The notes below the pieces were generated by a model. That model made no database searches and had not been told where the DNA came from. It worked only from the letters and a program-made list of their open reading frames with translations. A stretch of DNA of 64,000 nucleotides from Exophiala sp. HKRS030 (lineage: Eukaryota > Ascomycota > Eurotiomycetes > Chaetothyriales > Herpotrichiellaceae), in assembly GCA_023897205.1 (NCBI GenBank), contig JAHWDD010000007.1:1550001-1614000 (forward strand), in the 5' to 3' direction. Positions within the stretch are counted from its first letter, which is position 1. Each line of letters starts with the position of its first letter. Made by a program: the position numbers and the translations under genes. Shown piece by piece: positions 1 to 12,006 of the stretch.

Positions 1-279
1 CTTGCAAGATCAGGATCGAGAATCGAGAATCTAGAATCACCAAAGACTCGACTCTTGCACTGCTGGAGGGTCGCAAGCCAACATTAAACTCTCTCTGCCT
101 CTCCATCGTCCCATCCCTCGCGGTTTCGATAATATCGGCCATCGAAAAGGAAACAACCGATATTCGATTAGATCCTCAACATTGACCTGGCACTTGGCAA
201 GTCGGACTCAAATCTCAGAACCGGAATCCGTCGACACACGATTAAAAGGGTCCAAAGCCTTTTTATCCTGAGCTCGCTC

Positions 280-3200
280 CTAGCGACTCCGTTTGGTATA
301 CAACCTAGCCGCGATGTTCATACTCCAAAGTTCCTGGAACAACAACTTGGCGGCGTAGGGCAGATAAATCTGGCTGATTTTGTTCTTATTATTGCAATTC
401 TTGCACTCGAAGGTGTTCTTTTTCAATTTCGCAATCACCGTCATCAATCCGCAAATGTCGCACACGTGAACCCTGAACGGGTCTGAGACGTCGAAGAGAC
501 GTTCCTTCAGGAAGGAGCTGGCGCCATGGGCAATCATGCAATCGCGCTCCATTTCTCCGAAACGCAAACCACCATCCCTTGCTCGACCTTCGACGGGTTG
601 TCTGGTCAGGATCTGGGTTGGACCACGGGCGCGCGAGTGGATCTTGTCGTCGACCATGTGTCGGAGGCGTTGGTAGTACGTGGGGCCCAAAAACACTTGC
701 GCAACGAGCTTCTTGCCCGTGTGCCCGTTGTACATGACTTCAAACCCACGAGATTGGTAGCCCATCTTCCTCAAGATATCCGAGATCTGAGTGACTGTGA
801 CTTTGGTGAACGGAGTAGCGTCACCTTCTTCTCCACGCAAAGTAGCGACTTTGGACAGCTGACACTCAATCAAATGGGCAATGGTCATTCGAGAAGGAAT
901 GGCGTGTGGGTTGATGATCAAGTCTGGCACGATACCTTCTCGGGTAAAAGGCATGTCCTCGTGGCGATAGGTGATACCGATAGTACCTTTTTGACCATGA
1001 CGGGATGCGAACTTGTCACCGATCTGGGGAACCTTGGTAGTTCGAACACGGACCTTGGCAAACCGATGGCCGTCATTGGTCGTGGTCAGCATGACCTGAT
1101 CGACAATACCTGACTCGGTGGACCGTAGGGGTGTCGACACGTCGCGCTTGACGTGCTGTTTCTGTCGTTGACCCAATTCTTCTGCATCCGGAGCCATGGG
1201 GGCTGTTTTACCCATGATGATGTCCTCGCCACTAACACGAACACCCGGAGCCACGATACCATCTTCATCGATCTTGTCGTATGTGCCATGCTTCAATCTC
1301 AAAGTGTCGGCTCTCGTAGGCTTCTCAAATGACTCAATGACAGCATGCCCGACGCTCTTTTCTTGGTCCTGGTACGCACGATAGAATAGTGACCGGAACA
1401 GACCACGATCGATTGAACTCTGGTTCATTATAACAGAATCTTCTTGATTGTAGCCGGAGTAACAGGCGATGGCGACAATGGCATTCTGCCCAGCCGGGAG
1501 TTCTCGGAACTTCAGATAATCCATTGCCATTGTTCTTGCAAGAGGCTTCTGAGGATAGTAGAGAATGTTGGCCATTGTTTCCATACGTTGGTCGAAGTTT
1601 GTGAGGAAAACGCCCATAGCTTGTTTACCCATGGCGGATTGATAGGTGTTACGAGGCGATTGGTTGTGGTCGGGGAAAGGAATGATACTGGCGCAGACGC
1701 CCAAAATCATACTGGGGTGAATTTCGCAATGGGTGAAAGAGTGCGAGTTTGGCGTAAGCAATGGTTCGTTTCTGCCCAGCGGATCGTCAAAGTTTTCAAT
1801 CTCCATTCCTAGCCATCTTGCCTTCGAATCGGCCAGGACTTCAGGCGTCATGACAATCATGGCTGTCTCTTCCTCCTCCGCGTCCAAGTACTCGACGACA
1901 CCAGCTTTGAGCAGGTCATCCCAGCCGTATGCGCTAAACTCATCGTTAAATTGGTACCCGCCTTCTTTCAGATAATTGGTCTGGTCGAGCTTGTTGATAT
2001 GCTCCTTGTTCAGAACCAGATTGCCAACGTTTTCGGATGCCTTATCGGTCTCCACAACGAAGAGCGGGCGGATTATCCTGCCAGAGTCACCAGAGATCCT
2101 GAACTCCTTCTCTCTGATATCCCAGACCAAGCTGACTTGGGCATCGAAAGTGCCCTGTCTTCGAAGTCGGCGAAGATCGTCGACGAGTCGCTTCGGATCT
2201 CTCAGGACCACTGCAAACCACACGCCGTCGATAAAGATCTTTGTGGCTTGAGGGTTTAACCTGGGTTCCCATTCCTCGATGGCGTCGACGTGCTTGTTCA
2301 GGACATAGGCTCTCAACGGTTCAGTCTCGTAGGAATTTGTAACCATTGACATCAAGGACAAGTTCTTGACCAGGCCACAAGCCTGACCTTCAGGTGTTTC
2401 TGCAGGACAGACGTAACCCCAATGAGTGTTGTGGAGCTGACGCGGTTTGGCAATTTTCCCTTCACGACCGATGGGTGCATTTGTTCGACGAAGATGTGAC
2501 AGAGTTGAAGCAAAAGTGTATCGACTGAGCACTTGAGAGACACCCGCTTTGGCCTTATCGAGCTTCTTCTGATCACCCCAATTACCAGTGGCGAGTGAGT
2601 ATTTCAAGCCGCTTGTGATGATGGGGTGCTTGAAGCCGGCGTGAATGCTGATCGGCTGGCCAGCTTCGACACGTTTCTGCATATAACGGAAAAAGTCCTT
2701 GGTGGCTTTGTCGAACTGCAAGCGGAAAAGATTGGTCATTAGTGGTCCGGCCAGGTCCAATCGTTTCTTGCCGAGATGATCTCTGTCGTCTGGTTCGGCA
2801 CGTCCAAGAGCGGCCTTAAGCAGTCGATTCACCATGTAACCAAGGAAGAAAGCCTTCTTCGTAGCAACATCAGGACCCTGTCCAATGTGCGGCAAAAACT
2901 CCTTCTGCAGAATATCTATAGCATGCTTCTGTCTCTCGTGGCTCTTGAGGGTGGGAATATTGCCACGTCGCGCGATAAAGTCTCTAGCCAGGTCGGCGCT
3001 CTGAATGGGTTGACCTTCTTGCAAAGAACCCATCAGCATATCGAGCATCTCTTTGTCACTCTGGTCAAAGCAGATCTTCTCCAGGATGTCGGCATCCGAG
3101 ACGATATCCAACGCTCGAAAGACAATGACAAGTGGGATATCCTGCTTGACATATGGCAATTGTACCCGGATGGGGTTGTCGATCTTGGTCCCGTCAGGGC

Positions 3201-4029
3201 CGTCGACTCTGCGGAAGAGCTTGACGGTACATTGAGACATCATTCGAGCACCGCGATCAATGACGGATCTGATTTCGGCGAGATGTGTAAAAGGCGCAGG
3301 CGCGGCCTTCTGGAACACTTGCACAATGTTTCCAGCACTTCTCTCTTGAGCGATGAGCACCTTTTCACTGCCGTTGATGATGAAATAACCTCCCTGATCG
3401 TAAGGGCATTCGCCCCACGCGAAGAGGTCCTTGTCACTTTGGAATCTTTCACCCTTCAGATGGCATGTCATACTTCGTACCATGATCGGGATTTTCCCAA
3501 TGTAGACATCTTCCTCTTGATTCTCATCACCCTCTTCGAAGCCTTCGCGCCAGAAAAGCTCAGAGCCGTCATCCCTCATCACGCCTTGATCCGCGCTCTG
3601 GTCATCCCACGGTCTCTCTTTCGCGTACCAAGTCTTCTTGCTCATCTTCACGTAGACAGGACTCGCGTACGTGAGGCTTCGTAATCGCGCTTCGTGCGGC
3701 ATGCAGTCTGTCGTGGTGCCATCTCCTTCGACCATGTTGGGCTTGCTGAGCGTGACTTTGCCGAATTTGACCTCGTGTCTCTTGATGACAATCGGGTTGG
3801 GATCGTCATCTTCGACATTCTGTGCGTGGTCCAGCGTGACGCCTCCCTTTTCGTTGACCAAATCTTGTAAACCGGACCTCATGAAGTGATTGAACGAGTC
3901 GATCTGCATGGAGGCGAGTTGCTTAATGTCGAAGAAGGAACTGATGACTTTCCAGCAGTCTTCAGAGGTGATGTCTTGGTCCGCAACCTCCTCCCCGTAG
4001 TAGTCGCCGACATCTTCGTACTTCTCCAT
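280..4029 (-). CDS. RPB2: DNA-directed RNA polymerase II second largest subunit (RPB2)
   Basis: Single-exon gene encoding 1249 residues, the usual full length for fungal RPB2. It forms, with RPB1, the active cleft of nuclear RNA polymerase II, which makes mRNA. Seen directly: an acidic N-terminus leading into ITSEDCW and SFFD, the RPB2 hallmark [12 protein letters not shown] near residue 856, the hybrid-binding stretch [14 protein letters not shown], and a C-terminal zinc ribbon (CDIC...CKNC, about residues 1190-1215) followed by [20 protein letters not shown]. The ATG at 4029 gives the expected N-terminus and no upstream exon is needed. The gene is divergent from the GFA-type gene across about 745 bp. 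No truncation or frameshift is visible. The long opposite-strand frames within it are shadows. Confidence 0.98.
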   Translation of the reverse strand: MEKYEDVGDYYGEEVADQDITSEDCWKVISSFFDIKQLASMQIDSFNHFMRSGLQDLVNEKGGVTLDHAQNVEDDDPNPIVIKRHEVKFGKVTLSKPNMVEGDGTTTDCMPHEARLRSLTYASPVYVKMSKKTWYAKERPWDDQSADQGVMRDDGSELFWREGFEEGDENQEEDVYIGKIPIMVRSMTCHLKGERFQSDKDLFAWGECPYDQGGYFIINGSEKVLIAQERSAGNIVQVFQKAAPAPFTHLAEIRSVIDRGARMMSQCTVKLFRRVDGPDGTKIDNPIRVQLPYVKQDIPLVIVFRALDIVSDADILEKICFDQSDKEMLDMLMGSLQEGQPIQSADLARDFIARRGNIPTLKSHERQKHAIDILQKEFLPHIGQGPDVATKKAFFLGYMVNRLLKAALGRAEPDDRDHLGKKRLDLAGPLMTNLFRLQFDKATKDFFRYMQKRVEAGQPISIHAGFKHPIITSGLKYSLATGNWGDQKKLDKAKAGVSQVLSRYTFASTLSHLRRTNAPIGREGKIAKPRQLHNTHWGYVCPAETPEGQACGLVKNLSLMSMVTNSYETEPLRAYVLNKHVDAIEEWEPRLNPQATKIFIDGVWFAVVLRDPKRLVDDLRRLRRQGTFDAQVSLVWDIREKEFRISGDSGRIIRPLFVVETDKASENVGNLVLNKEHINKLDQTNYLKEGGYQFNDEFSAYGWDDLLKAGVVEYLDAEEEETAMIVMTPEVLADSKARWLGMEIENFDDPLGRNEPLLTPNSHSFTHCEIHPSMILGVCASIIPFPDHNQSPRNTYQSAMGKQAMGVFLTNFDQRMETMANILYYPQKPLARTMAMDYLKFRELPAGQNAIVAIACYSGYNQEDSVIMNQSSIDRGLFRSLFYRAYQDQEKSVGHAVIESFEKPTRADTLRLKHGTYDKIDEDGIVAPGVRVSGEDIIMGKTAPMAPDAEELGQRQKQHVKRDVSTPLRSTESGIVDQVMLTTTNDGHRFAKVRVRTTKVPQIGDKFASRHGQKGTIGITYRHEDMPFTREGIVPDLIINPHAIPSRMTIAHLIECQLSKVATLRGEEGDATPFTKVTVTQISDILRKMGYQSRGFEVMYNGHTGKKLVAQVFLGPTYYQRLRHMVDDKIHSRARGPTQILTRQPVEGRARDGGLRFGEMERDCMIAHGASSFLKERLFDVSDPFRVHVCDICGLMTVIAKLKKNTFECKNCNNKNKISQIYLPYAAKLLFQELWSMNIAARLYTKRSR

Positions 4030-4774
4030 CTTGACGGTGCAGGCGAGGTAAGATGGAGAATGAAGAATGAAGTCGTCCAGTCCGTCTGGAAACTTTTGAG
4101 AAATATCGCCTTCGAGATCGCGACTCGGGAATGAAGCGCCAGGCGCAGGCTTGGCATTAGCGCAGTCACGTGAAAATCACTGCCTGCAAACAAAATATGG
4201 CTTACTCATCAGCCTTATAGAGTACAAAGGTTTATTAGAATCCACAACTTCAACATTGTCTACCGTACCGTATTCGTACGAAACGAATCGAGCAATATCG
4301 AATCGCAATAGCCTCGAGCATACGATTGACATTCCCCCGTTGCCATGAGTCAGCATTGGTGGCCTCTCTCCTCACAACCAACCTTACGTGCGTACCTGGA
4401 AAACACGGAGCCCTCGCTTTCAGTATTACGCTCCGGTGAGATTGGTGGAGACTCAAACGGATCACGATTGTTTGACTCGAACGGTCTTCAGTGCGTCAGC
4501 TAGATGATCATGTCGTAAATCCTAAAGGAACGTCAAGGATGTCACCGTGACGGTCTTCGGCATACTCCCGACCTCCCTTAGATAGCTGGGTCCGTGTTCT
4601 TTGCGAGTCGAGTAACCATTCCGTCAGCCTCCCGGCACTCTCTGCCTTTATATACCTCCCGTCTTGACCGTGGATGCCCTTCAGATGAGAAGGATTGACA
4701 GGTCACTTATTCAAGGCCTTATTTAACTTTCTTCATAGTGTCACAAACGGTACAACTTCTCTCCCTCCGCAACG
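4030..4774. promoter_or_regulatory. Divergent promoter region between RPB2 and the GFA-type gene
   Basis: No gene is visible here. A CACGTG E-box lies at 4167-4172, about 138 bp upstream of the RPB2 start. A TATA-like TATATA lies at 4649-4654, about 120 bp upstream of the GFA-type ATG and in the right orientation for it. Assignment of each element to one gene is inference from distance. Confidence 0.5.
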
Positions 4775-5258
4775 ATGCACGGCTCCTGCAACTGTGGCGT
4801 TGTCACTGTCGAGGCCAACATTCCTCAAGAGGAGAAGCCAAATGCCATTGTCTGCCACTGCAAGAACTGCAAGAAGACAAGCGGTTCAGGTATAGATTTG
4901 CCCTGGCACATTCCCTTGCTAGTCTGCTGGATTTTGACATTGCTTTCCATGTCTAGTTGGAGCATGCATCCTCATCCTCCCTCTTGCAGATCTCAGCATC
5001 TCTGGACCGATCAAGTCTTACGAAGACAAGCAGACAGACACTGGTCGCTCGGTCCATCGACATTTTTGTGAAAATTGCGGCTCGCCAGTGTTTGGTTTAC
5101 TCAAGGAGGTATTCCCTGACAAAGCGTTCGTGAGGACAACGCTCTTCGATGAGTTCGAAACCGCACCACCAACTCCAGCGTTGGAATTGTACACCAAAGA
5201 CCGCTGGGTGTGGAATCAGCCAATTCCCAATGCCCACCAGGTTGAGACTCAGATGTGA
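4775..5258 (+). CDS. GFA/CENP-V domain protein (Mss4-like zinc enzyme)
   Basis: Two exons, 4775-4889 and 4957-5258, separated by a 67-nt intron with GTATAG donor and TCTAG acceptor; joined they give 138 residues. The protein is a glutathione-dependent formaldehyde-activating enzyme-like (GFA) domain, a small zinc-binding beta fold related to Mss4. The zinc ligands are all present: C5 and C7 (CNC), C27, C29 and C32 (CHCKNC), and C76 and C79 (FCENC). Family members are annotated as carbon-sulfur lyase-like, but most fungal paralogues, including this one, have no proven substrate. No signal peptide is present, so it is probably cytosolic. It converges with the CTNNBL1-like gene downstream. The splice sites restore the KTSGS-to-LPLADLSI segment typical of the family, which makes the model firm. 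Confidence 0.9.
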
Positions 5259-5617
5259 CATGTGAGCCTCCCAGTCACAGGGCCTGCGATGGGGACTGCT
5301 AAGTGCGTCGAGTTACAGACTACGACGACTCTGTGGCATGCCTGTGCCTTGGCCGTCGCCTCGGCCACTAGCTCATTTGCGGCGGGTGTGTTTGGATTCG
5401 TGGTCCTCATTAGGCATCTTCGTCATTGATGCTCGAAGAATACGAGGTTTTGGGTAGCAGGAATCACTGCAAACATGCGCACCGCCATGGGAGATGCGCA
5501 CGAATGGCGAAAACAAGAAATCGAGACGGGTATCATGCATTATGTATTATCGTCAAAAGTCATACATTTGTTGCTGGTCCCCGATTAGCTGTCATGCGCA
5601 AGCATAAATACTAGCAA
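5259..5617. other. Convergent intergenic spacer, no gene seen
   Basis: Short 3'-3' spacer between the GFA-type and CTNNBL1-like genes. It presumably contains both 3' UTRs. I see no conserved coding potential or repeat. Confidence 0.6.
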
Positions 5618-7444
5618 TCATTGCTCAACGCACAATAACAATGCTTCCAGCATTTCTTCAGTGGCCTTGCCTCCCTCGCCCTGACCAACCTCCATGCCAT
5701 CCAACTGATCGCGCAAGCTGCGCTCCAAGACCTTCAGCCCATCTTCCCCAAGAAGAACAGTTATGGTCTCTCGGGCGCCAGTATCCTCCGCTACCATCCA
5801 GCTCAGAATAAGTTCGAGAGCTTGTAAGGAGAAAAGTCCTGCATCGAGTCGGCGAGACAACCATTCGTCTGCATGCTCCTCTAGTTGTGCCTCGTCCATG
5901 TCCTGTCGCTCCCTCTGGATTTGTGCGTCGGTCTTGATCAGCCGTGTCTTGTACTCTTTCCGAAGTTCCACCAGTTTGTGAGTCTTCTCGTAATTGTTTT
6001 CGACGAATTTTGCGAGGGTACGAATTCGTTCAGCTGTTCCGCCCGGGAGGTACCTCAGTAAGCTTGCCAAGATACCGATCAGATGTTCCAGCAGACTTCT
6101 TTCCATCTTATGGCTTTTCATGAGCATGCCAAAGATCGTCTTCAAACCAGCTGCATCGACGAATTTCATCGAGACGGCCACGGCATTAGCGCCGCTCATG
6201 GCGTGGTCGAGCACTCTCAACGCGCGTGCTTTGGCTAGTCTTCCTTCTCGCAGCATGATGAGACATAATTCGACGCCTTCGCCCTCGATGAATTTATCGG
6301 CCGGAAGTTTCTCTTCCACAACACAGGCCAAGCAGTCGAATAGATTCTCGGCGTATTCTTCCTCGTCGGAATCTTTCTCTGGATCCCGTTTGCGGTATAC
6401 GCTCAGCAGTTCGAGCAAGGTATCAACTCCCTCTTTTCGTGCGAACCTCTCTCGGTTGGCCCTGCTGCTTTGGAGAAGAATGGCCAAGAGTTCGGCGGCA
6501 TACTGCCTATTCTGTCCCACCTTTCCACGGGCAGTTGGGTCGGCCTTCTTGACCCGTACAAGCAGCCACGACATGAGCCCATCTTTGGAGCCAGCCACCT
6601 CCTGGTACTGTGTATCCGAAAGTATGTTCTCCAACACGTTCAGGATGTGGTAGACGCCAGCACGATCGCTCTCATTTGCTTCATCCAATCGTCCCAGGTT
6701 ACTCACCAAGAGATCGATCAGATCTGCCTTGATCATTGCCTGCGCCAGTGACTTCCATTGCTCTTCATTTGTTGAGGAGTCCTCGTCGGTCAACTCAGCC
6801 AGCAACTCGCACACTGCGATGGCGATGTCTGTGTTTTCATGTGCGAGCAGTCCCACTAGACTCCCCACGCAGCCCAGCTTGACGAATTCCTCGTACAATT
6901 CACCATGTTCGCTGAGAAGACTGAGACCTTTGATTTCCGCATCGAGATCGGCTTCGCTACCCACGAATTTCATAGGCTCGCTTTCATACTTCGCGCGTAG
7001 TTCCGCATTCTTGTTGATCTTTCGCTCGAAGTTGATCGCCGTCCGCCGTAACCAGGCAGAATCAACCTTTTCTTCAACATCATCGCCTTCGTTTTGTTCA
7101 AGAAAGTCGATCACTTCGCGTTCTTGCTTTGTTACACCACCGCCAAAGAAGCGGCCTTCATCGTCGTCGCCGGCTTCGTCCTCTACGTCATCCTCGCTCG
7201 GAGGCCGCGCAGGTCCGGCTTCAACGTCCTCTTCGTCAAGAATTTCGTCTTGGACAAATGCCCCTTTTCCATTGGAACCAGAACTGGGCGTAGAAGACTC
7301 ATAACCGTTGCTTCGTGGAGATGATCCGTCGGTCAATTTGGAGGATTTGTTAGAGAGGGCATGAGAGAAGGTGGTATTAGGGTCTTCCAACTTGCGTTTC
7401 GGTAACGCATTTGGCTTGCGAAAGATCTCATCAATCGAGGTCAT
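5618..7444 (-). CDS. Beta-catenin-like protein 1 (CTNNBL1) homologue, ARM-repeat nuclear protein
   Basis: Single exon, 608 residues. Human CTNNBL1 is an armadillo-like protein that associates with the Prp19/CDC5L spliceosomal complex and binds nuclear localisation signals; a fungal homologue is expected to act in the nucleus in pre-mRNA splicing. Seen directly: a disordered acidic N-terminus (about residues 1-105), then the family block starting VIDFLEQNEGDD, followed by conserved pieces such as LLAHENTDIAIAVCELLAEL, RLDEANE, LNVLENIL, ELLAILLQSS, VLDHAMSG and the C-terminal RRLDAGLFSLQ. The spacing matches CTNNBL1 throughout. No introns are needed, and the ATG at 7444 precedes a lysine/arginine-rich N-terminus resembling a nuclear localisation signal. 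A second spliceosome protein, PRP8, lies 41 kb away, probably by coincidence. Confidence 0.92.
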   Translation of the reverse strand: MTSIDEIFRKPNALPKRKLEDPNTTFSHALSNKSSKLTDGSSPRSNGYESSTPSSGSNGKGAFVQDEILDEEDVEAGPARPPSEDDVEDEAGDDDEGRFFGGGVTKQEREVIDFLEQNEGDDVEEKVDSAWLRRTAINFERKINKNAELRAKYESEPMKFVGSEADLDAEIKGLSLLSEHGELYEEFVKLGCVGSLVGLLAHENTDIAIAVCELLAELTDEDSSTNEEQWKSLAQAMIKADLIDLLVSNLGRLDEANESDRAGVYHILNVLENILSDTQYQEVAGSKDGLMSWLLVRVKKADPTARGKVGQNRQYAAELLAILLQSSRANRERFARKEGVDTLLELLSVYRKRDPEKDSDEEEYAENLFDCLACVVEEKLPADKFIEGEGVELCLIMLREGRLAKARALRVLDHAMSGANAVAVSMKFVDAAGLKTIFGMLMKSHKMERSLLEHLIGILASLLRYLPGGTAERIRTLAKFVENNYEKTHKLVELRKEYKTRLIKTDAQIQRERQDMDEAQLEEHADEWLSRRLDAGLFSLQALELILSWMVAEDTGARETITVLLGEDGLKVLERSLRDQLDGMEVGQGEGGKATEEMLEALLLCVEQ

Positions 7445-8468
7445 CTTCCAGAGATGAGATGCAATTATTCAAGGCATGTTTAGAGGCACTGATTCAAGGA
7501 GACAATATGTTGCGGATTTTGTGAAAAAGTGTCAACGGGATGTTTCGCTCTCCAAACCATCTCGCCGGACTTGCCTAATACGGGATGAGATGGGAAATTC
7601 TCGGAAGCCGCACCCTCAGCCTCGTTGCCGGCAACTTTTCACTATTTTGTTCTTGTATTAACGCATCCGTGCATCCGGCCGACAATTACTCCGTATTCTT
7701 ATTTGATTCACTATTCACTATCATACGGAGTAAATCTTTCTCAATGTGATCGGAGTTTCTCGTTGAACCATGAGCCTTGCCCGTCTCTTACCGTCTGTTG
7801 ACACTGGACTGGCCATCACCAGCCGTCAACCTATTGCTTAGAATTGGCGTAACTCGATATAATACGGAATACACCAAGTAGCACCGTTATCGGCCACTTC
7901 GTCCATGAATATTGATTCAACAAAGCAGTGGGATCCGGAGAAAACCGCTTGCGAAATACTCTTCTCTCCAGTGCGGCTTGAATCTTCAAGACTCAGTCAA
8001 CACTGCTAGAGAAATATCAAAGCCATCTTGAAAGCCTCATCTTTGACTGTAATTGTCCAGAAATCAGTTACGCGGACAATATTGTGCGATATTATATCCG
8101 TATACAAGTATCTGCACCTCATATGTTTCACACAACCCAGGCGAGTATTAATATTCCATCACATACTCTGTACTAGGGATATCACCATATCAATATGACT
8201 ATTCTTGTTTTTCCTGGCCATGGAACTCAAGGACCTGGCTCTTAAGAATTCCACATTCCTTCGTGCGCACGCCTTCCAATTGGTTTCCGGCAGGGACAAT
8301 AGATGCAGCTGTGGTCATTCCCGGAGCGTCGCTATCGGACAGTAGTCGGACTCACTCTCGAGACTCCGTCCCATGCAGAAAGTACCAACACCAATGCTAA
8401 AAGCCTGACCATTCCCGTATGTACAAATGACTCCCGGCTGTATATACACTTTTAAAACATCAACGTTG
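7445..8468. other. Intergenic region upstream of the CTNNBL1-like gene
   Basis: No gene is visible in this 1.0 kb. It holds the promoter of the CTNNBL1-like gene and the 3' flank of HMG-CoA reductase. Two copies of the 9-mer discussed in the findings face each other here (TACTCCGTA at 7687-7695 and TACGGAGTA at 7724-7732), forming an inverted pair with a 28-bp spacer. Confidence 0.55.
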
Positions 8469-11400
8469 TCATCTGCCATTCCCATTTGTCATCCGCAGAG
8501 AGGCAGGAACATTCGGCCCATTTTGGGCTTTGAGGAAGGGCTCCACGGCTGCTGAGACAGGTGTGCTCGTCCTGGTAGGAGCGGCACTCCTGTTATGCGC
8601 CATATGAGCCTTCACCAGGTGTCCTGCACGCAGAGCAGCACACAAGCTGAGTTCACCTGCGAGGACAGCTGCGGCGATGATTCTCGCGAGCTGTCGAGCA
8701 TTATCACCGGGTGTGGTTTGGTGAGCGCCACGAACTCCAAGCAGATCGAGCATCGATGATTGAGCTTCCAGGATGGTGCCTCCACCAATTGTCCCAACTT
8801 CGAGACAGGGCATTGATACACTGATCTGAAGATTTCCATTGTTGCTAGAACTTGTTAGATATGTTCATGCAAGATGACATGTGGAGACTTACTTCTTCAT
8901 GAGGGTCATGCAGCTGGCGCTCTCGACAACTTGGGCAGGATCTTGGCCTGTGGCCAAGAAGATCGCAGCCACAATGTTTGCTGCATGAGCATTGTTCCCT
9001 CCGATACTGCCTGCCATGGCGCTGCCAATCAAGTTCTTGGACACATTGAGCTCGACAAGATCATCGACGTTGCTCTTGAGAACATTCCTTACCACATCGC
9101 CTGGGATGATGGCTTCAGCAACGACTGCCTTACCTCGTCCATCGATCCAGTTGATGGCGGATGCTTTCTTGTCGATACAATAATTTCCAGACAATGAAAC
9201 AATGGTCATGTCTTCAAAACCACATTCGGTCGACATGACAGACAAAGCCTTTTCGACACCTTTCGAAATCATGTTCATACCCATAGCATCGCCCGTTGTT
9301 GTTTTGAACCTGACGAACAAGTTCGTACCTGCAATTGCCGACTTCATCGACTGCAGACGAGCAAATCGACTAGTTGAGTTGAATGCTTCCCGCATTGTCC
9401 GTTGACCTTCTTCTGAATCCAACCAGATTTTAGCTTCTCCAGTTCTTGAGACGGTTGGAAAACTCATGCAAGGTCCTCGGGTCATACCATCACCAGTGAC
9501 GATGGTCGAAGCGCCACCTCCAGCATTGATGGCTTTGCAGCCACGACTTGTGGACGCAACAAGCACACCTTCAGTTGTGGCCATAGGTAAGAAATAGCTC
9601 TGACCATCAATGATGATGGGCCCAGCAACACCAAGTGGAAGAGGGAGATATCCGATAACGTTCTCGCAGCAGGCACCATGGACAAGTTCGTAGTTGTAAT
9701 CTCTGTAGGGTGATTTTGACACTTCTAGTCCAGCTGCAAATTTCGGACCTGATGTTCGCGAGACTACAGCCCTTCGCACTTTGACAGCCCGGACGAACGA
9801 GTCCAAACGAGTCATAAGTTCGGGAGCTTCCAGCGTCTTCTCGATGGCATAACCGGGGATTTTGCCCTTCAAGGATAAGTCAATTAATTCCTCGTCGGTA
9901 AGGTATGCGGCCTTCTTGTCTTTCAACATTTGCTCGCACTCCTCTTTCGAGCGGCCAGAGGCTGCTTGCAGGTCAATGTTGAGCGGCTTGGGTTTAGGAG
10001 TTTGGGGTAATTCAAGTTTCGGCACTTGCGGCCCGGCGGGCGAACTTGTTGATGACTGAGGCTCTTTAAGACTCCAACGTGCAGCATTGAACAAGTAGCC
10101 ATTGAGTATCAAGCTGAGCGTTAAAGCAATCAGCACCCATTTGCTCAAGACCGGATCTTCTAAGCTCTTGAGGACACCCTCAATGACGCGACCACCCACC
10201 ACGTTCAAGAACTGATCGGTATATTCTTGATCAAACCAGCCAAGAACGTCTTGTGCATCTTGCTGTGCAGAGGGATAGTCGATTTCGTATTTGATTGGGG
10301 GTATGACTGTCACAAAGGTATCAAGTTTTCTGCTCTTTGCCGAGACGTAGATTGAATCCAAGCCGTTCTCGGCCACTTTGAACGGATCAATAGGCGCAGG
10401 TGTAAGAACGCTTGGCATTGCAGCTCCTGGTGCGTTGATGGTAGTCGAGGTTCGGAATGGAATGGTGCAGAGATTTACGATATTGATGATCACGAAACCA
10501 CCAACCATCCAGATCTTGAACTTCGGTACACTGCTGGCTCTGATCTTTTGGCCGAAGATATTGAAGCCCGTCTGACCCGATGGTCCATTAGGCCAGTCGC
10601 TGTTAGAGGCTACATTTTCGGCTACTCGGTGATTGATGCCATCTTCCTCGAGAGTTTTGCGGAGCGCAACATGACGCTTGATTCGGTTGATTTCCAGTTT
10701 GATGCACAGAATAGTAGTGTACCAAGTGAAAAGGAGGACACAGTCATAGAAGAGAATCCAAGCAGCTAAGAAGCAGAACTGTCGTAGACCACCTTGCACG
10801 CCAGATGCAGCACCAGCAATGAGAATAGCAATCTCAACTGCGTAATCTCGCACAATTTCAAAGCCGGTTTCCTTGATGGCGATTTGAATTGCATCCTGGA
10901 TTGAGTTGGGGGCGTTTGGCGCAACGACGGGACCAACAACGTTTCCATTGGCAGAGCCATTGGCAGTCGGTCGTCGTTTTGTGTCATAAGAGGCCGATAG
11001 AACAGCTTTCGTAAGTATTATAGACTTTTCGAATCCCACTGTCACAACAAGGAAGGGCAGTCCTTCGGACAGCAGTACCATGTTGATCGGTACACCAAGT
11101 TTGGTGGTCGTAACCAAGCCAAACAGAAAAGCGAACAAGCTAGAAAACAGCACCGAAACAGCCAACCATGCGTTGGACCCTAGTCTTTTCATGGATAAAA
11201 AGAGTGAGATGAAGGTCAAATGCATGGAAAGGTAGCCCAGCGCCATGATGATAATGTCCAGCGTCTCAGCATGTTTGATCAGATCCACGAACGATGTCCA
11301 GCCTTCCCGAAACCAGGTTGCGTAGGTCGCCTGGCCATTGCCCACGCGAGCAGCTTTCATAGTCCATGACGCTTGTTCGTCCGTCTCTGATGGTACATTC

Positions 11401-12006
11401 TGTGCTGGTAATTCTTGAGCAGCCCTGAGAAAGTCGGGTAATTCGGAAAAGGTGGTGTAGAATGCGAGGGAAGTGTCGTGCGATATCGGAGAAAGGAGGT
11501 TCGAGGTGGTCGGAACATTCGTGGCTGTGACATTGACGGGGATAGGAATAGACTGAGCGTCAGGAGCAGACGAGGAGTCTGGGAAGACAAAAGTTGTAAG
11601 GGCGTAGTGGTTGGGACCCTAGCACGAACATGTCAATACATATGTCAAGGTCATCCGGAGTATCACTCACAAGTGATACCTCTGGGACACCAGAGTCGTC
11701 GGAGAACTGCCACTTCCATGCCGTATTCTGCGATAGTTCCAGTGTCCTGCTTCCTTTGAGAAGTGCCTCGACGTCTACCCGGCCGTTGTGTTGAAGGGAT
11801 TTTATACCACTGTCAAACAGACTCTCTTGCAACAGCCCGATATAGGAGGTACTGGCCAACAGGGCGATCGCAACAATGGTATGAATAGGATGCTGGCAAG
11901 CCACATGCGAGGTCGCGAGGAGATTGGAAGTAACAGTCCGGTTCAGCCAGCTATCGCTTTTTCCCAGCGAGCGAAGTTGTTTGGGTAGAAGATGAGAGCC
12001 TCGCAT
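8469..12006 (-). CDS. HMG1: 3-hydroxy-3-methylglutaryl-CoA reductase with sterol-sensing domain
   Basis: Three exons on the minus strand: 12006-11671, 11618-8893 and 8844-8469, with introns of 52 and 48 nt, encoding 1145 residues. The enzyme reduces HMG-CoA to mevalonate with NADPH in the ER membrane, the committed step of the mevalonate/ergosterol pathway. Exon 1 has the fungal N-terminal segment [20 protein letters not shown] multi-spanning sterol-sensing domain starts near residue 225 ([20 protein letters not shown]). A linker precedes the catalytic domain in the C-terminal 450 residues, with [42 protein letters not shown] and [10 protein letters not shown]. Exon 3 carries the catalytic C-terminal histidine region [11 protein letters not shown]. 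The intron phases are 0 and 2, and both joins restore conserved sequence. The start at 12006 has adenine at -3. The leader contains several upstream ATGs (see findings). Confidence 0.96.

Noticed and set aside
2776..3684. 302-codon open frame on the + strand
   Set aside because: It lies entirely antisense within RPB2, whose own frame is fully conserved; the antisense protein resembles nothing.
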